Assembly (NCBI GenBank): GCA_019856515.1
Contig: CP082230.1
Span: forward strand, 620,001 to 684,000
DNA from: Prolixibacteraceae bacterium
Lineage (GTDB): Bacteria; Bacteroidota; Bacteroidia; Bacteroidales; Prolixibacteraceae
Direction of reading: 5' to 3'
Length of the DNA stretch: 64,000 nt
The first letter of the stretch is position 1. Each line of letters begins with the position of its first letter. The notes under the pieces are model-generated. The model was given only the letters and a program-made list of their open reading frames with translations, did no database searches and was not told where the DNA came from. The position numbers and the translations under genes were made by a program. Below are positions 48,601 through 57,565 of this stretch, one piece after another.

Positions 48601-49735
48601 GAAAAGTGTTAACATCAGGATTCTCTCGATACTCTTGATTTCCGGCCCAATAAGTAGCTACTTTAGAGTAACGATTTAATAAACCTCTTGTTGACAAGAC
48701 ATCTTTTAGTAATAGTATGGATTCACAAAATCCACCAAAGGAGTAACCATAGTGATGATTTGTTCCCATACCACTTGTATAGTCAAAGCCTTGGTCAATG
48801 ACCCAATCCATCATATTGATATACATATCCAAAGCCTCAGAATCTTTGTATTTGATGTATGCCTTGGCTAATTTATACAAGTTTTTATTTACAGTCCCCA
48901 TCACTTCATCACCATCAGACTTATTAATTTTCTGCTCATCTAATGAAACGAAGGGATTCCCTTTAATTTGACCATCTATTCTTTCAATATTAAGAGAGTT
49001 GTAATAATTTTTAGCAGCAGCTACATCTGCAGTACTTATCCAAGTACTTAATGAAGATACCAAATTATTAGTAAAAGTATCTAGTTGATCAATATCCTCA
49101 GTAGTCAATGATGTTTTTAATGGTAGGTCTGAAACAAAGGCCGTTTCCCAATGATATAGCGCTCCCCAGTGATTGGTATTCATCCCTGGATTAATATATG
49201 GTAATTGGGCATCTGGCGTTACACGATCGTTGATACGGTCACTCGGAAAAAGCATTCGGTCAAAATAGAGCTTTCCAGAGCTATGAGATGTTGGAGCTTT
49301 GATCTTCATTGTTGTCAATGAATTGACTCCTTTAGGACCCTTCATGTCATATTTAAACCTCAACCAACATGCACGCCACCCTGTGTAGTTAATCTTAAAA
49401 TTAAACCAATAGGGAACAGTAGATCCATTACTAAACTCTACTACAATTTCATCATCAATAGGCGTCTCATTGTAGATCCATAACATGATACCTCCTTTAT
49501 AGGTGTTTAAAGCAGTATTCATGTTGTCTGGATTGTCAATTACAATCTCTGCACCACTATTCCATGACCATTCAACAGACTGCGATCCCAACTTGTAGTG
49601 CCTGTTGGTAATTCCTAGAGTTCCATTTGTTGTTGTCCAATTCGATGGAACGCTTCCTTCGAGTCCTATATATTGCCCAAATGAAATAATGGGTATTATA
49701 CATAGCACAACCATAACGAGTAATGTTCTCCTCAT
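45611..49735 (-). CDS. Secreted PL8 chondroitinase-family polysaccharide lyase with T9SS domain
   Basis: A 1374-residue extracellular lyase. After a signal peptide (cleavage after FGQ, about 21) comes a Lyase_N carbohydrate-binding-like domain (VPSNWTTTNGTLGIT; HYKLGSQSVEWSW), a helical toroid (about 200-620) and the C-terminal beta-sandwich. Alignment by eye with Proteus chondroitinase ABC gives catalytic H439 and Y446 (HHFGHYPAYGTGG) and R499 (GRHPLGGG); HHYGYSFGGF at 327-336 is the substrate-tunnel motif. It cleaves uronic-acid polysaccharides (chondroitin, hyaluronan-like) by beta-elimination. The last 80 residues (LQGRVIEQQSI...NTFKVMKH) fit a type A T9SS sorting domain. No SusC/SusD or sulfatase genes are adjacent. 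Confidence 0.9.
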   Translation of the reverse strand: MRRTLLVMVVLCIIPIISFGQYIGLEGSVPSNWTTTNGTLGITNRHYKLGSQSVEWSWNSGAEIVIDNPDNMNTALNTYKGGIMLWIYNETPIDDEIVVEFSNGSTVPYWFNFKINYTGWRACWLRFKYDMKGPKGVNSLTTMKIKAPTSHSSGKLYFDRMLFPSDRINDRVTPDAQLPYINPGMNTNHWGALYHWETAFVSDLPLKTSLTTEDIDQLDTFTNNLVSSLSTWISTADVAAAKNYYNSLNIERIDGQIKGNPFVSLDEQKINKSDGDEVMGTVNKNLYKLAKAYIKYKDSEALDMYINMMDWVIDQGFDYTSGMGTNHHYGYSFGGFCESILLLKDVLSTRGLLNRYSKVATYWAGNQEYRENPDVNTFQGVVDSWLTVITSRLLSVATLPNTPEKYRTLQEMKRWVDESLVHANGTIGGIKPDGTVFHHFGHYPAYGTGGFDGLGKYIHLTRNTTFGLSNTSKQNMWKGLKGMITYCQKRKWGLGISGRHPLGGGQMSNGAIAAIGHLSVSGDPKSGDNVWREVGEQYLRLETGSSTNKQTLLDAGVIAKDSYQGAYTFNYAALGIYRKDNWMVTMKGYNMFLWGVEIYSGDNRYGRYQSYGTVQVINNGATDQDKDNGFHEEGWDWNRAPGATSIHLPLDKLEAPGSMMQRVGDERFTGYGNLNNQYGLFAMKLREEDRTNYTPSHQADKSVFNFRRYVVCAGTNISNDNTTYRTETTIFQHQLASQSQTVVVDGTTITSFPYSQDFNDDKSHWFIDGNNNGYWVPAGQSIEIRKQTQNSKSNKKKLDTTGDFAVAILNHGNAPTNKTYQYVILPNTTVEEMQQFATTMSNSNPSYSLEQATTNQHIYNAIQEGVKGYSFFNASTLTDSYVTEVSRACILIIKSINENQIKVSYTDPDLRIDPMTNTQSSTLSQMGEGLVTLKGQYAFVGTHTNCEIQSKSSTHTVLRFTTNHGMKSEVTLKKMGDHILIDESFETAPSASTYQLSTTYDTSNKSYFNRYELATMNKYYANAGKIFGTDLQYVIAGAEISEEGINPVDITFSPKTTTSKIESLHCSFLLGTLYSPANKFEETDFVRIEYRDKEGVYQPIGQLVGSKWSADAAATNPNFGKLGTDRDANAIIDADINTQYSDNTVAKQFDFEIHNLDINTLDLRIRIKSDHTYEGIHLDRVKVYNMQYGINISNVTRQEDLFSVDVEAVTQGTLHYIFTDTPVNKITTKHIKNSEDGVTKGSVVLTEGETTSISQFKDATTNLYLYMYIEDNNGYCSKVERVDSSITAATTFSVAVDSEELNTFYRNDILCLEGLNNMKSYIVQLFDLQGRVIEQQSISNNTAAYFYDTIGYPQVVLLKVVDGNHTNTFKVMKH

Positions 49736-50156
49736 AAATAGTAATATTAGTTAGTTAATTATTCCATGAGGGAGTCGCAATTTATTAAGAAAGTTAGAGT
49801 CAGAAAGATTTAATTTATGTAGCTAGATTCATTGTGTGGATTAGTCTATTTACATGTTTTTTAGTCCTAATTGCGATCAAGTCATATACTATTAACCCGA
49901 GTTGCAAATGCACCAATGTGTTTTTTAGTTTTTAGTCGTAATAAATATATCTAAATATTACACACCTATATGTTCTGTATTGTTCTATTGTGCTATTTTT
50001 ATCGTTTATTAACATAACATACGTGCAATTCATTATGATTTTGGATCACAAAAATTGTAGTCTCACTTGAAATAATAGGCAATAAAAAAGAGCCTACACA
50101 TTATGTAGACTCTTTTGTTATTCTTTAACTATGCTAGCTTTTAAAACTGATTCTTT
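49736..50156. other. Upstream region of the PL8 gene and terminator of the barrel gene
   Basis: AAAAGAGCCTACA (50086-50098) pairs with TGTAGACTCTTTT (50104-50116); the mismatch becomes a G-U pair on the minus strand and a T run follows there, so it ends the small barrel gene (stop at 50157). The rest, 350 bp, should hold the lyase promoter; no good promoter box was found. Confidence 0.65.
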
Positions 50157-50717
50157 TTAAAATAGCAATCCTGCAAAACCTATTTTTATTTCAAATTGAT
50201 TTACTCCAACAGATGATTCATAATTCTCTTCAGAAAGATTCATCATATGATAACCTGCTTCTATAGTTATACCCAAATGATCTCTAGCTGAAATAATCAC
50301 ACCGCCACCAAAGAAGAAATCACTTCCTGAAATCTTTGTATTGGTATTAGACACATCCAATGTTTCGTTATAGTAACGAACGCCCATTTTCAAGAAAGGA
50401 AACGCTTGGCTATACTCATTACCAAAGACTGCTCCAATTTGAGGACCAATCCCCATACCAGAACTACTTGCTTCTCCTTGTGATTGATATTTAAAATCAA
50501 TACCTCCGCCAATAAAAAATTTGTTTGCAACAAAACAATTTAATTCTGGCGAAAGAGTTAATTGGCTTGTACTTATTTCAGAACCTTTATGACTAATTGA
50601 AGTATATCCTGCGGCTCCACCAATCATAACAGCCCCTTTACTTATAGCATACCTTTGTGCCATAATCGAGTTCGAGCATAATAATACTAACAGAATTAAT
50701 AGTGATCTTAATTTCAT
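50157..50717 (-). CDS. Small outer-membrane beta-barrel protein
   Basis: A 186-residue exported protein (signal peptide MKLRSLLILLVLLCSNSIMAQ). The mature region shows alternating strands with glycine turns (GGAAGYTSISHKGS; KFFIGGGIDFKYQSQGE; FFFGGGVIISARDHLGITIEAGYHMMN) and ends NQFEIKIGFAGLLF, a typical barrel strand closing with a C-terminal aromatic. It resembles OmpW/opacity-like small barrels with eight strands. Single gene, not clearly tied to the lyase. Function unknown. Confidence 0.75.
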   Translation of the reverse strand: MKLRSLLILLVLLCSNSIMAQRYAISKGAVMIGGAAGYTSISHKGSEISTSQLTLSPELNCFVANKFFIGGGIDFKYQSQGEASSSGMGIGPQIGAVFGNEYSQAFPFLKMGVRYYNETLDVSNTNTKISGSDFFFGGGVIISARDHLGITIEAGYHMMNLSEENYESSVGVNQFEIKIGFAGLLF

Positions 50718-50936
50718 TTAATAGATAATTATGTTGATATTAATATTGTATCCTTCTCTAAATAAGGATAATTAATCTAATAACCACCATGATATGTTCT
50801 TTGACAAAAGCGACCTCTATGGTGGATAATAATATTATGCAGCAAAACTACAAAATAGACATTAATTACAATACATTTTTTAACAATAATGTATTCAATA
50901 TATAATATTTACATAAAAATCAGCTCTACATTCATT

Positions 50937-52034
50937 CTATGATACTTTCTTATACTTATAAGTAGCAATAAGAAAAACGATAACACCATAGCATGTCAGA
51001 CATATTAATTCTCGAGATATATCCATAATTGTAGCTCCTTTTAAAAGTATTCCACGAATAATCTTTATGTAATAAAACTGAGGATTAAGATAATTTAGTT
51101 GCTGAGCCCATAGAGGCATACTTTCGACTGGTGTAAACATCCCACTCATCAGAATAAAGATCAACAAAAAGAAGAAACAGATGAACATGACCTGCTGTTG
51201 TTTGTCACTAATGGCAGATATCCATAAACTGATTCCTAATAGAGGAACCAAATAAATGGCTGTTCCTAGAATCAATGTTCCTAAGTTTCCAATGATTGGT
51301 TGTCCAAAAGCGATTCTTGCAATAAACAATCCCAACAAAAGGTCTACAATACCGATAATTAAAAAGGGGATTAATTTTCCAGAGATAAATTGATATTTCT
51401 TGATCGGAGTCACGTTGATCTGCTCAATAGTTCCCATCTCTTTTTCTCTTACAAAGTTCATTCCAGAGAGCATCATTCCGACTAAAGAAATTAGTATTGC
51501 TAAGATACCAGGTGCCATGTAGAATTTGAAATCCATCTCAGGATTGTACCAATATCGGAAGGACAACTCTAAGCGATGAAACGATACTCCTTGATCTTGC
51601 TCCTCTGTTAAAAACCTTTGCCATTCGTTTTCAAAATAGCCCTTAATCATCTCTGCATTGTTACTATTCACAGCATTAATAGCCACTTGAGGATAGACCT
51701 TCGCTCCTTTTTCAAGATCACGTGCAAAATGTAATGGAATTTCAACGACTGCATCTAAATGATGATTATGCAGTTGTTCTATCGCATCTGCAGAGGCATC
51801 GAGTGATTGTAAATAAAAACAGTCAAGCCCATCTATTTTGTTATAAAACTTTCGAGACATTTCCGAATGGTCTTGATCTATATAATCAACATGCACTTCT
51901 TTAAGCTCAGATGTAGTAGCCCATACCAGTACAAGCATTTGGACTATGGGCATTGCAAATATTATCGGGAGTATCGCCTTATTTCTTTTAATCTGAAGAA
52001 ACTCTTTTTGTATGAGATATAGAATTATTTTCAT
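50937..52034 (-). CDS. ABC-2 type exporter permease (YbhR/YhhJ-like), second
   Basis: A 365-residue permease: N-terminal helix (about 20-40), a large periplasmic-type domain (45-175), then five spans (ILAILISLVGMMLSGMNFV, FLIIGIVDLLLGLFIARIA and others), with the ABC-2 motif NPQFYYIKIIRGILLKG near 325-341. It is equal in length to the preceding permease and a likely partner in a heterodimer. Last gene of the tetR operon, 4 bp after the first permease. Transports hydrophobic drugs, lipids or similar; substrate unknown. Confidence 0.9.
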   Translation of the reverse strand: MKIILYLIQKEFLQIKRNKAILPIIFAMPIVQMLVLVWATTSELKEVHVDYIDQDHSEMSRKFYNKIDGLDCFYLQSLDASADAIEQLHNHHLDAVVEIPLHFARDLEKGAKVYPQVAINAVNSNNAEMIKGYFENEWQRFLTEEQDQGVSFHRLELSFRYWYNPEMDFKFYMAPGILAILISLVGMMLSGMNFVREKEMGTIEQINVTPIKKYQFISGKLIPFLIIGIVDLLLGLFIARIAFGQPIIGNLGTLILGTAIYLVPLLGISLWISAISDKQQQVMFICFFFLLIFILMSGMFTPVESMPLWAQQLNYLNPQFYYIKIIRGILLKGATIMDISRELICLTCYGVIVFLIATYKYKKVS

Positions 52035-52038
52035 TTTC

Positions 52039-53136
52039 TTAATCGTCTAAATGCGTATTATATTTTTTCACACTTAATATCATAAAGAATAAGGTCATCC
52101 CCAATAGTATCAAAAACGGTTTTAATACTCCTACGATTCCTAAGCCTTGGATGACGACTCCCTTGAAACAAATTATAAACCATCGTGCGGGCATTATACT
52201 ACTTATCCATTGTAATGGCCATGGCATATTTGCTATCGGAAAGATAAACCCAGATAGTAGCATTGTTGGCATTAAAAGCACAACTAATGAAAATAGCATT
52301 GCTACAATTTGTGTATCAGCGACTACAGATATAAATATCCCAATACTCAACGAGAGTAAGACATATAGTAGTATGATTGCAAATAACAGAAGATTATTTC
52401 CTAAGAAAGGTAACCCAAATAGTACTTTACTCAAAAACAGTATGAGAACACCATTGGCCAAAGAAAGAACAAGATAAGGCGTTACCTTTCCTATGATTAC
52501 CTCTAAAGGGCGTATTGGAGAGATTAAAAGCATTTCGAAGGAGTGATTCTCTTTCTCTTTAGTTAACGTGATGGCCGTCATCATGGCAGAGATCAGTAGT
52601 AGTACCAATGCCATCACACCAGGAACAAACATATAAGTACTATTCAACTCTTCGTTATACACCATACGATATTGCGGTACAATATCTTTATAATCAGCTA
52701 AAGAGAAATAATCTGAAATGACCGCATTGGTATAATTTAATATCAATTGTGAAACTGTGGGATTCGATCCATCAAGGATGATAGAAATCTCTCCACCTAA
52801 TCGATTGGTAGTTTCCTTTTCAAGCTCTTTACCAAAGATAATAAGTTCATGAATTCGATTTTCTCGAAACAAAAGATCTGCATCACTAATCTGATCTACA
52901 GATATGATCTCTGAGAAATAAGTGGACCCTAATAGTTTATTACAAATATCATGACTCACTTGATCTTGTGTCATATCTACCACACCAACCTTTATATTTG
53001 AAATATCCGTTCGTATAACAAATCCAAAAAGAAGAATCTCTACTAATGGTATACCAAAGATCATAAATAAGGTCCGCTTATCTCTGAATATATGTGTGAA
53101 CTCTTTTTTAATAAGTCCCCAAACTCTTCTATTCAT
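52039..53136 (-). CDS. ABC-2 type exporter permease (YbhS-like), first
   Basis: A 365-residue membrane protein with the ABC-2 layout: a first span (TLFMIFGIPLVEILLFGFVI, about 21-40), an extracytoplasmic domain, then MFVPGVMALVLLLISAMMTAITLTKEKE (about 170-197) and further spans, and SSIMPARWFIICFKGVVIQG near 310-329. Together with the next gene it forms the pore. The gap to the upstream ATPase is 32 bp. Pairing with two ATPases, HlyD and TolC matches the YbhGFSR arrangement of E. coli. Confidence 0.9.
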   Translation of the reverse strand: MNRRVWGLIKKEFTHIFRDKRTLFMIFGIPLVEILLFGFVIRTDISNIKVGVVDMTQDQVSHDICNKLLGSTYFSEIISVDQISDADLLFRENRIHELIIFGKELEKETTNRLGGEISIILDGSNPTVSQLILNYTNAVISDYFSLADYKDIVPQYRMVYNEELNSTYMFVPGVMALVLLLISAMMTAITLTKEKENHSFEMLLISPIRPLEVIIGKVTPYLVLSLANGVLILFLSKVLFGLPFLGNNLLLFAIILLYVLLSLSIGIFISVVADTQIVAMLFSLVVLLMPTMLLSGFIFPIANMPWPLQWISSIMPARWFIICFKGVVIQGLGIVGVLKPFLILLGMTLFFMILSVKKYNTHLDD

Positions 53137-53168
53137 ATATTTTCATTTTCATACCCATTTAATAAGGG

Positions 53169-53915
53169 TTATTCTACATTACGAGCTAAAAGGACAAAAA
53201 GTTGATCTATCGAATCTACCTGATGTTCTTTTTTAAGTTTCTCTGGCGCCCCATAAGCAACGACTTCTCCTTGGCTAAGAATACATATTCTATCACAGTA
53301 TTCGGCTTCGTCCATGTAATGTGTAGTGACAAATATGGTGATCCCCTTGGCTTGTGCTTGATATATCTGATCCCAAAATACTCTACGTACATAAGGATCA
53401 ACTCCTCCGGTAGGCTCATCTAGAAACACAATTTTGGGATCATGTATGGTGGCAAGAGAGAAGGCTAACTTTTGCTTCCACCCTAATGGGATATCCCTAA
53501 CCAACTCTTTACGATGCTCCCATAAGTCAAGATGATGAAGTATCTTCTCTCCTTTTTCTTTAATCGTTTTCCGAGATAGACCATATATCCCAGCAAAGAA
53601 TCGAAGATTCTCCCAAACCGACAAATCTTCATACAGAGAGAACTTCTGAGACATATATCCAATCTCTTTTTTGATCTTCTCTGCTTCATGATACACATCA
53701 TAGTCCAATACATGAACTTCTCCTGAAGTTGGAGATTGAAGTCCTGATATGATTTTCATCGCAGTAGTCTTCCCTGCTCCATTGGCACCAAGAAACCCAA
53801 ATATCTCTCCTCTCTTCACATCAAAAGATAGATTCTTATTCGCATAAAATGCCCCAAACTTCTTACAAAGGTTGGACACTTCTATTACATAATTATTCTG
53901 CACCTTCTTTTTCAT
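53169..53915 (-). CDS. ABC exporter ATPase (C-terminal YbhF-like half)
   Basis: A 248-residue nucleotide-binding subunit: Walker A GANGAGKT (43-50), Q-loop YMSQKFSLYEDLSV (87-100), signature region reading PLGWKQ (143-148) in place of LSGGQ, and Walker B FLDEPTGGVDP. The unusual signature matches the second half of E. coli YbhF. Its ATG overlaps the end of the first ATPase gene by 23 bp, so the two halves of a YbhF-like protein are here separate but coupled. Powers the permease pair that follows. Confidence 0.92.
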   Translation of the reverse strand: MKKKVQNNYVIEVSNLCKKFGAFYANKNLSFDVKRGEIFGFLGANGAGKTTAMKIISGLQSPTSGEVHVLDYDVYHEAEKIKKEIGYMSQKFSLYEDLSVWENLRFFAGIYGLSRKTIKEKGEKILHHLDLWEHRKELVRDIPLGWKQKLAFSLATIHDPKIVFLDEPTGGVDPYVRRVFWDQIYQAQAKGITIFVTTHYMDEAEYCDRICILSQGEVVAYGAPEKLKKEHQVDSIDQLFVLLARNVE

Positions 53916-54816
53916 CTATTAAGTGGAACATAAATATATCTTCAATATCGGGAGTAACCTGAGAGATCGTGGTCATAGGAAAATGTTCTTTTTGATATTG
54001 TTCTACATGTTTTATCGCACTCCTAGAACATATTACTCTTATTTTCTTCCCAGAGAGATAAGCATAAAGATCAGGAAATTTTTTTAGTAGCTCCTCTTTA
54101 GATTGATATATCGCTGTAGAGCGTATCCCTTGTAGTTCTAAAAAAATGACTCCTCTATCTTTAAGAACTAATTCTGATGGAGTCCCCTGCTCGAGAACTT
54201 GTCCTTTATGTATTAGCAATATTCGATCACAAAGACTTGCTTCATCCATATATGGAGTTGAGACAACAATAGAGGTTCCCTGATTACGATAATTCTCAAG
54301 AATATTCCAAAACTCTTTTCGCGAAACAGGATCTACTCCAGTAGTTGGTTCATCAAGCAATAGAAGAGAAGGCTGATTAACAAGAGCACAACAAAGTGCA
54401 AGCTTCTGTTTCATTCCTCCAGATAGTTTTCCAGCCTTCCGATCTTTGAATGGAGCAATCTGACGATATATTGGATCAATTGCATCTTTACATTGATCAA
54501 AAGTTACTCCATGGATATCCATAAAGAATGATAAATTCTCACCGACACTCAGATCTGGATAGAGAGAGAATTGTCCTGGCATATATCCTAACTTCTTGCG
54601 AATAGATAAGAAATCTGTTCTTACATTATCACCATCAATAAGTATCTCTCCTTCTTCCATCGTTTGAAGGGTTGCGATGGATCGTAAGATTGTCGTTTTT
54701 CCTGCACCATCAGGTCCAATAAGACCTACAATCTCTTTTGGAGATGCTTCCATAGAGAAACGATTTACTGCAAGAAGATCTCCATAATGTCTCTTAAAAT
54801 TCTTTACCTGTAGCAT
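53893..54816 (-). CDS. ABC exporter ATPase (N-terminal YbhF-like half)
   Basis: A 307-residue subunit with a canonical set of motifs: Walker A GPDGAGKT (34-41), Q-loop YMPGQFSLYPDLSV, signature LSGGMKQK, Walker B LLLLDEPTTGVDP, and a 90-residue C-terminal extension. The ATG at 54816 is preferred to a GTG nine codons upstream; it lies 7 bases after the hlyD stop with a purine-rich stretch before it. It resembles the N-terminal half of YbhF and probably forms a heterodimer with the next ATPase. Confidence 0.92.
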   Translation of the reverse strand: MLQVKNFKRHYGDLLAVNRFSMEASPKEIVGLIGPDGAGKTTILRSIATLQTMEEGEILIDGDNVRTDFLSIRKKLGYMPGQFSLYPDLSVGENLSFFMDIHGVTFDQCKDAIDPIYRQIAPFKDRKAGKLSGGMKQKLALCCALVNQPSLLLLDEPTTGVDPVSRKEFWNILENYRNQGTSIVVSTPYMDEASLCDRILLIHKGQVLEQGTPSELVLKDRGVIFLELQGIRSTAIYQSKEELLKKFPDLYAYLSGKKIRVICSRSAIKHVEQYQKEHFPMTTISQVTPDIEDIFMFHLIDEKEGAE

Positions 54817-54823
54817 CTCTAAT

Positions 54824-55705
54824 TTATTGGATATGTAACTCACCAGGCATACCTATTTTCATCTCCCCAGCTGGATTGACTACACGTATTTTTACGGCAT
54901 AAACTTGCGCTACACGCTCTGCCTTCGTTTGAATAGTCTTAGGAGTAAATTCAGCTTTGTCTGAAATCCACGATATTGTACCATCCACTTTTTTCAAAAC
55001 ATCGCCTTTATCATATGCTACAGATACCGTTTGACCTAACGTCACTTCGGACAATTGGTCTCCTGAGATGTATACTCTTAGAGTCAAAGGATTAAGTGAA
55101 GCTACTTTGTATATTGGGGTGCTATTCATTACAAATTCTGCAACTTCTTTATATCTATTGAGTACAGTTGCATTAATGGGGGCAGTAATTGTACATTTTC
55201 TCTTTTGATTCAACAGTAAATCTATCTGATTATTGATCGTCTGTTTATGTTGACGCAAAGACTTAACCTCTAATTCTTGCTGTCTGAGACTTTTCTGTTG
55301 TAATAATACATCTAAATCAATTTGATCTTTTTGGCTATCTGTCACCACATCGTCTTTATATAACTGATGGACTCTTCGCTGCTCATTTTTGGCCGTCTCA
55401 ATAGCATCTTCTGTCTTAGACATGGATAAATAAGCCTTTTCGATCTTTGTATCAGTCACTTTTAATTGAAGGTTCATCTCTGATATCCTAATGACTACAT
55501 CAGTGGTATCTACGATGGCTAATGTATCCCCCATAGACACTTTAGCTCCTTCGTCTGAAGAGATAAAGATAATATTACCTTGTGCTTGGCTTGATAATAC
55601 AATATCATTTGCTTCGAAATTTCCAAATGCATCGGCACTTTTATCTGATGGTTTGCAAGCAATAAAAAATAGAGTGCAAAAAAATGTGATATATGTATAT
55701 TTCAT
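54824..55705 (-). CDS. HlyD/YbhG-family membrane-fusion lipoprotein
   Basis: A 293-residue periplasmic adaptor. The N-terminus MKYTYITFFCTLFFIACKPS has a lipobox with C17, so it is likely lipid-anchored. The remainder shows the split lipoyl half (IIFISSDEGAKVSMGDTLAIVD, about 45-66), a long alpha-helical hairpin (about 75-165), and a beta-barrel (TAPINATVLNRYKEVAEFV). It links the inner-membrane ABC permeases with the outer-membrane channel encoded 3 bp upstream. YbhG-type adaptor is inferred from operon position. Confidence 0.9.
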   Translation of the reverse strand: MKYTYITFFCTLFFIACKPSDKSADAFGNFEANDIVLSSQAQGNIIFISSDEGAKVSMGDTLAIVDTTDVVIRISEMNLQLKVTDTKIEKAYLSMSKTEDAIETAKNEQRRVHQLYKDDVVTDSQKDQIDLDVLLQQKSLRQQELEVKSLRQHKQTINNQIDLLLNQKRKCTITAPINATVLNRYKEVAEFVMNSTPIYKVASLNPLTLRVYISGDQLSEVTLGQTVSVAYDKGDVLKKVDGTISWISDKAEFTPKTIQTKAERVAQVYAVKIRVVNPAGEMKIGMPGELHIQ

Positions 55706-55708
55706 TAT

Positions 55709-56974
55709 TTATGACTGTTTTAGAAAGCGATTATAACTAAGTATTGTTTTTAATTTCTGGATACGATGAAGCTCTTTACTTATTTCGGCTTCTAATGTGT
55801 TATTCATTCCATCAACATATATCGAAAATGGAATTGTTCTTAGCTTCCACTGCTTTTGTAAATCTTCAGTGATCTCTTTACGAAGTTCAATTATCTCATG
55901 ATCTTTTTCTATTTGATCTTCGATCATAAACAATTTACCTTTCATCTCTTTTATTCGTGCTTCTCGAAGTAACTCTTTTTGGCTCTTCTTTACTTCAATT
56001 AGTTCGATTTGATCTAATTGAAGGGATCTTTTCCTTTGGGTATTTTTCCAATCGAAAGGTTTCCAAGTAATGCCAATTCCCACATAGTAGTATGGACTAA
56101 AACTATTGTCTAAGAAATTTAAACCTGGACGACCATAGCCCCCTTTACCAAATGCATTAATTCTTGGCATTAAGCTCTTTCCAATAATCTCTAATTGCCT
56201 TTGATATTGAGACTGTTGAAGAGACATCATTAAAATATCATTAGGAGTGTTATTGGTACTGTTTAAGGTGATTAAAGGAAATGAAAATTCATCATGTTTT
56301 GAATCAAACACTTTACCACACAGTACAGATAAAACATTACAAGAGGTGCGATACTCTTCAAACGCTTGATCTTGTTGTTGCACACTCACCAATCTCTGTA
56401 CTTTTATTTCATTCTCTTGTAACCGAATCGCCTTTCCCTGTTTTACTTGAGCTGAAATGTCTCTTAATACAATATCCATTGATCTCACCTGCTGTTGATG
56501 AAGAAAATATTGTTGCTTAAAAAACAGGATCTGGCAATATATCTGCTCCACTTTTTGGTCTAGACGATGTAATTCCATTTCAAAATCTAAATGACGAATC
56601 GAATCATTGAGCGTATTTATTTCTGTTTGCAATCGTCTAACTCCTCCATCGTAAATACTTTGATTTAGCTCAACAAATAGTTGATATTGGTCCTTCGAAA
56701 GATCAGGAAAAGAAAAAAAAGGAGATGGTTCACTCATAGACACAACATCCGATTGATACGAAGCCTGTCCACGCAATATTACAGATGGATATTTATCATA
56801 TTTCACCAAAGACATCTCTTTATTAAGAATAGATGAATAGATACTTTGTGATTTAAAGATTGGGAATACCTCATGAGACCAGCTCCGACATGCTTCTAAT
56901 GTAATTGTTTCAGCATTAGCATAACCGCTGAACAATATACACATCATCAATATTTTTAATAACTTTGCTTTCAT
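55709..56974 (-). CDS. TolC-family outer-membrane channel of the ABC exporter
   Basis: A 421-residue outer-membrane efflux protein: signal peptide MKAKLLKILMMCILFSGYANAE, two repeats of barrel strands and long helices (YPSVILRGQASYQSDVV, QDQAFEEYRTSCNVLSVLCG; and PRINAFGKGGYGRPGL with YVGIGITWKPFDW). Forms a trimeric duct for the exporter. First structural gene after tetR (9 bp gap) and 3 bp before hlyD. Distinct from the Cus-associated channel in this window. Confidence 0.9.
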   Translation of the reverse strand: MKAKLLKILMMCILFSGYANAETITLEACRSWSHEVFPIFKSQSIYSSILNKEMSLVKYDKYPSVILRGQASYQSDVVSMSEPSPFFSFPDLSKDQYQLFVELNQSIYDGGVRRLQTEINTLNDSIRHLDFEMELHRLDQKVEQIYCQILFFKQQYFLHQQQVRSMDIVLRDISAQVKQGKAIRLQENEIKVQRLVSVQQQDQAFEEYRTSCNVLSVLCGKVFDSKHDEFSFPLITLNSTNNTPNDILMMSLQQSQYQRQLEIIGKSLMPRINAFGKGGYGRPGLNFLDNSFSPYYYVGIGITWKPFDWKNTQRKRSLQLDQIELIEVKKSQKELLREARIKEMKGKLFMIEDQIEKDHEIIELRKEITEDLQKQWKLRTIPFSIYVDGMNNTLEAEISKELHRIQKLKTILSYNRFLKQS

Positions 56975-56983
56975 CCGAATTTG

Positions 56984-57565
56984 TTATTTAATATTTAATG
57001 TTTTTGAAATGACACTTGGTCTACTCTTAATAAACTCACTAAACAAGTTATCATTCTCATCAAAAAACAGATGACTTAATAAAGGTTTAGCTAAGAATGG
57101 AAATACAGACATCCCTATTAAATTAACAAACAGATGAAGCCCATCAAAAGTTCCTCCCTCCACTTCGGTACTGAGTAAATAGCGAACCTTTTGTATTTTT
57201 TTACTCAATTGATCTATCGCGAGTGTCAATCGTTCTGGATTATCATGAATTTCATTCATAATAAATAGAGGTAGCTTAGGATGTTTCTCGATCATCTCCG
57301 TATACATTCTAACCACAGTTTCTATTTTTATCGTATTCGTGTCTTCGGACTCAATAATTCCAATTACTTTCGATGCAATTTGTCCCATCAAGTCTTTTAC
57401 CACTTCATCATACAATTTCTCTTTGCTTCTAAAATAATAATGTAACAAGGCTTTGTTTATTTCAGCCACATCTGCGATACGTTGCATTCTTGCTCCAGAA
57501 TATCCTTCCTCAATAAAAATAGCTCTTGCTACTTCAATTATTTTACTTTCCACATCATTAACCAT
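56984..57565 (-). CDS. TetR-family transcriptional regulator
   Basis: A 193-residue repressor from the ATG at 57565 (the longer frame begins at TTG). The helix-turn-helix is at about 23-50: SGARMQRIADVAEINKALLHYYFRSKEKLY. The C-terminal part is ligand-binding and unlike a named subfamily. It is the first gene of a seven-gene exporter operon (tetR, tolC, hlyD, two ATPases, two permeases), the usual autoregulated drug-response layout. A perfect AACTAA-N4-TTAGTT palindrome lies about 89 bp upstream and a half-site lies just upstream of the ATG (57579-57584). Confidence 0.93.
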   Translation of the reverse strand: MVNDVESKIIEVARAIFIEEGYSGARMQRIADVAEINKALLHYYFRSKEKLYDEVVKDLMGQIASKVIGIIESEDTNTIKIETVVRMYTEMIEKHPKLPLFIMNEIHDNPERLTLAIDQLSKKIQKVRYLLSTEVEGGTFDGLHLFVNLIGMSVFPFLAKPLLSHLFFDENDNLFSEFIKSRPSVISKTLNIK

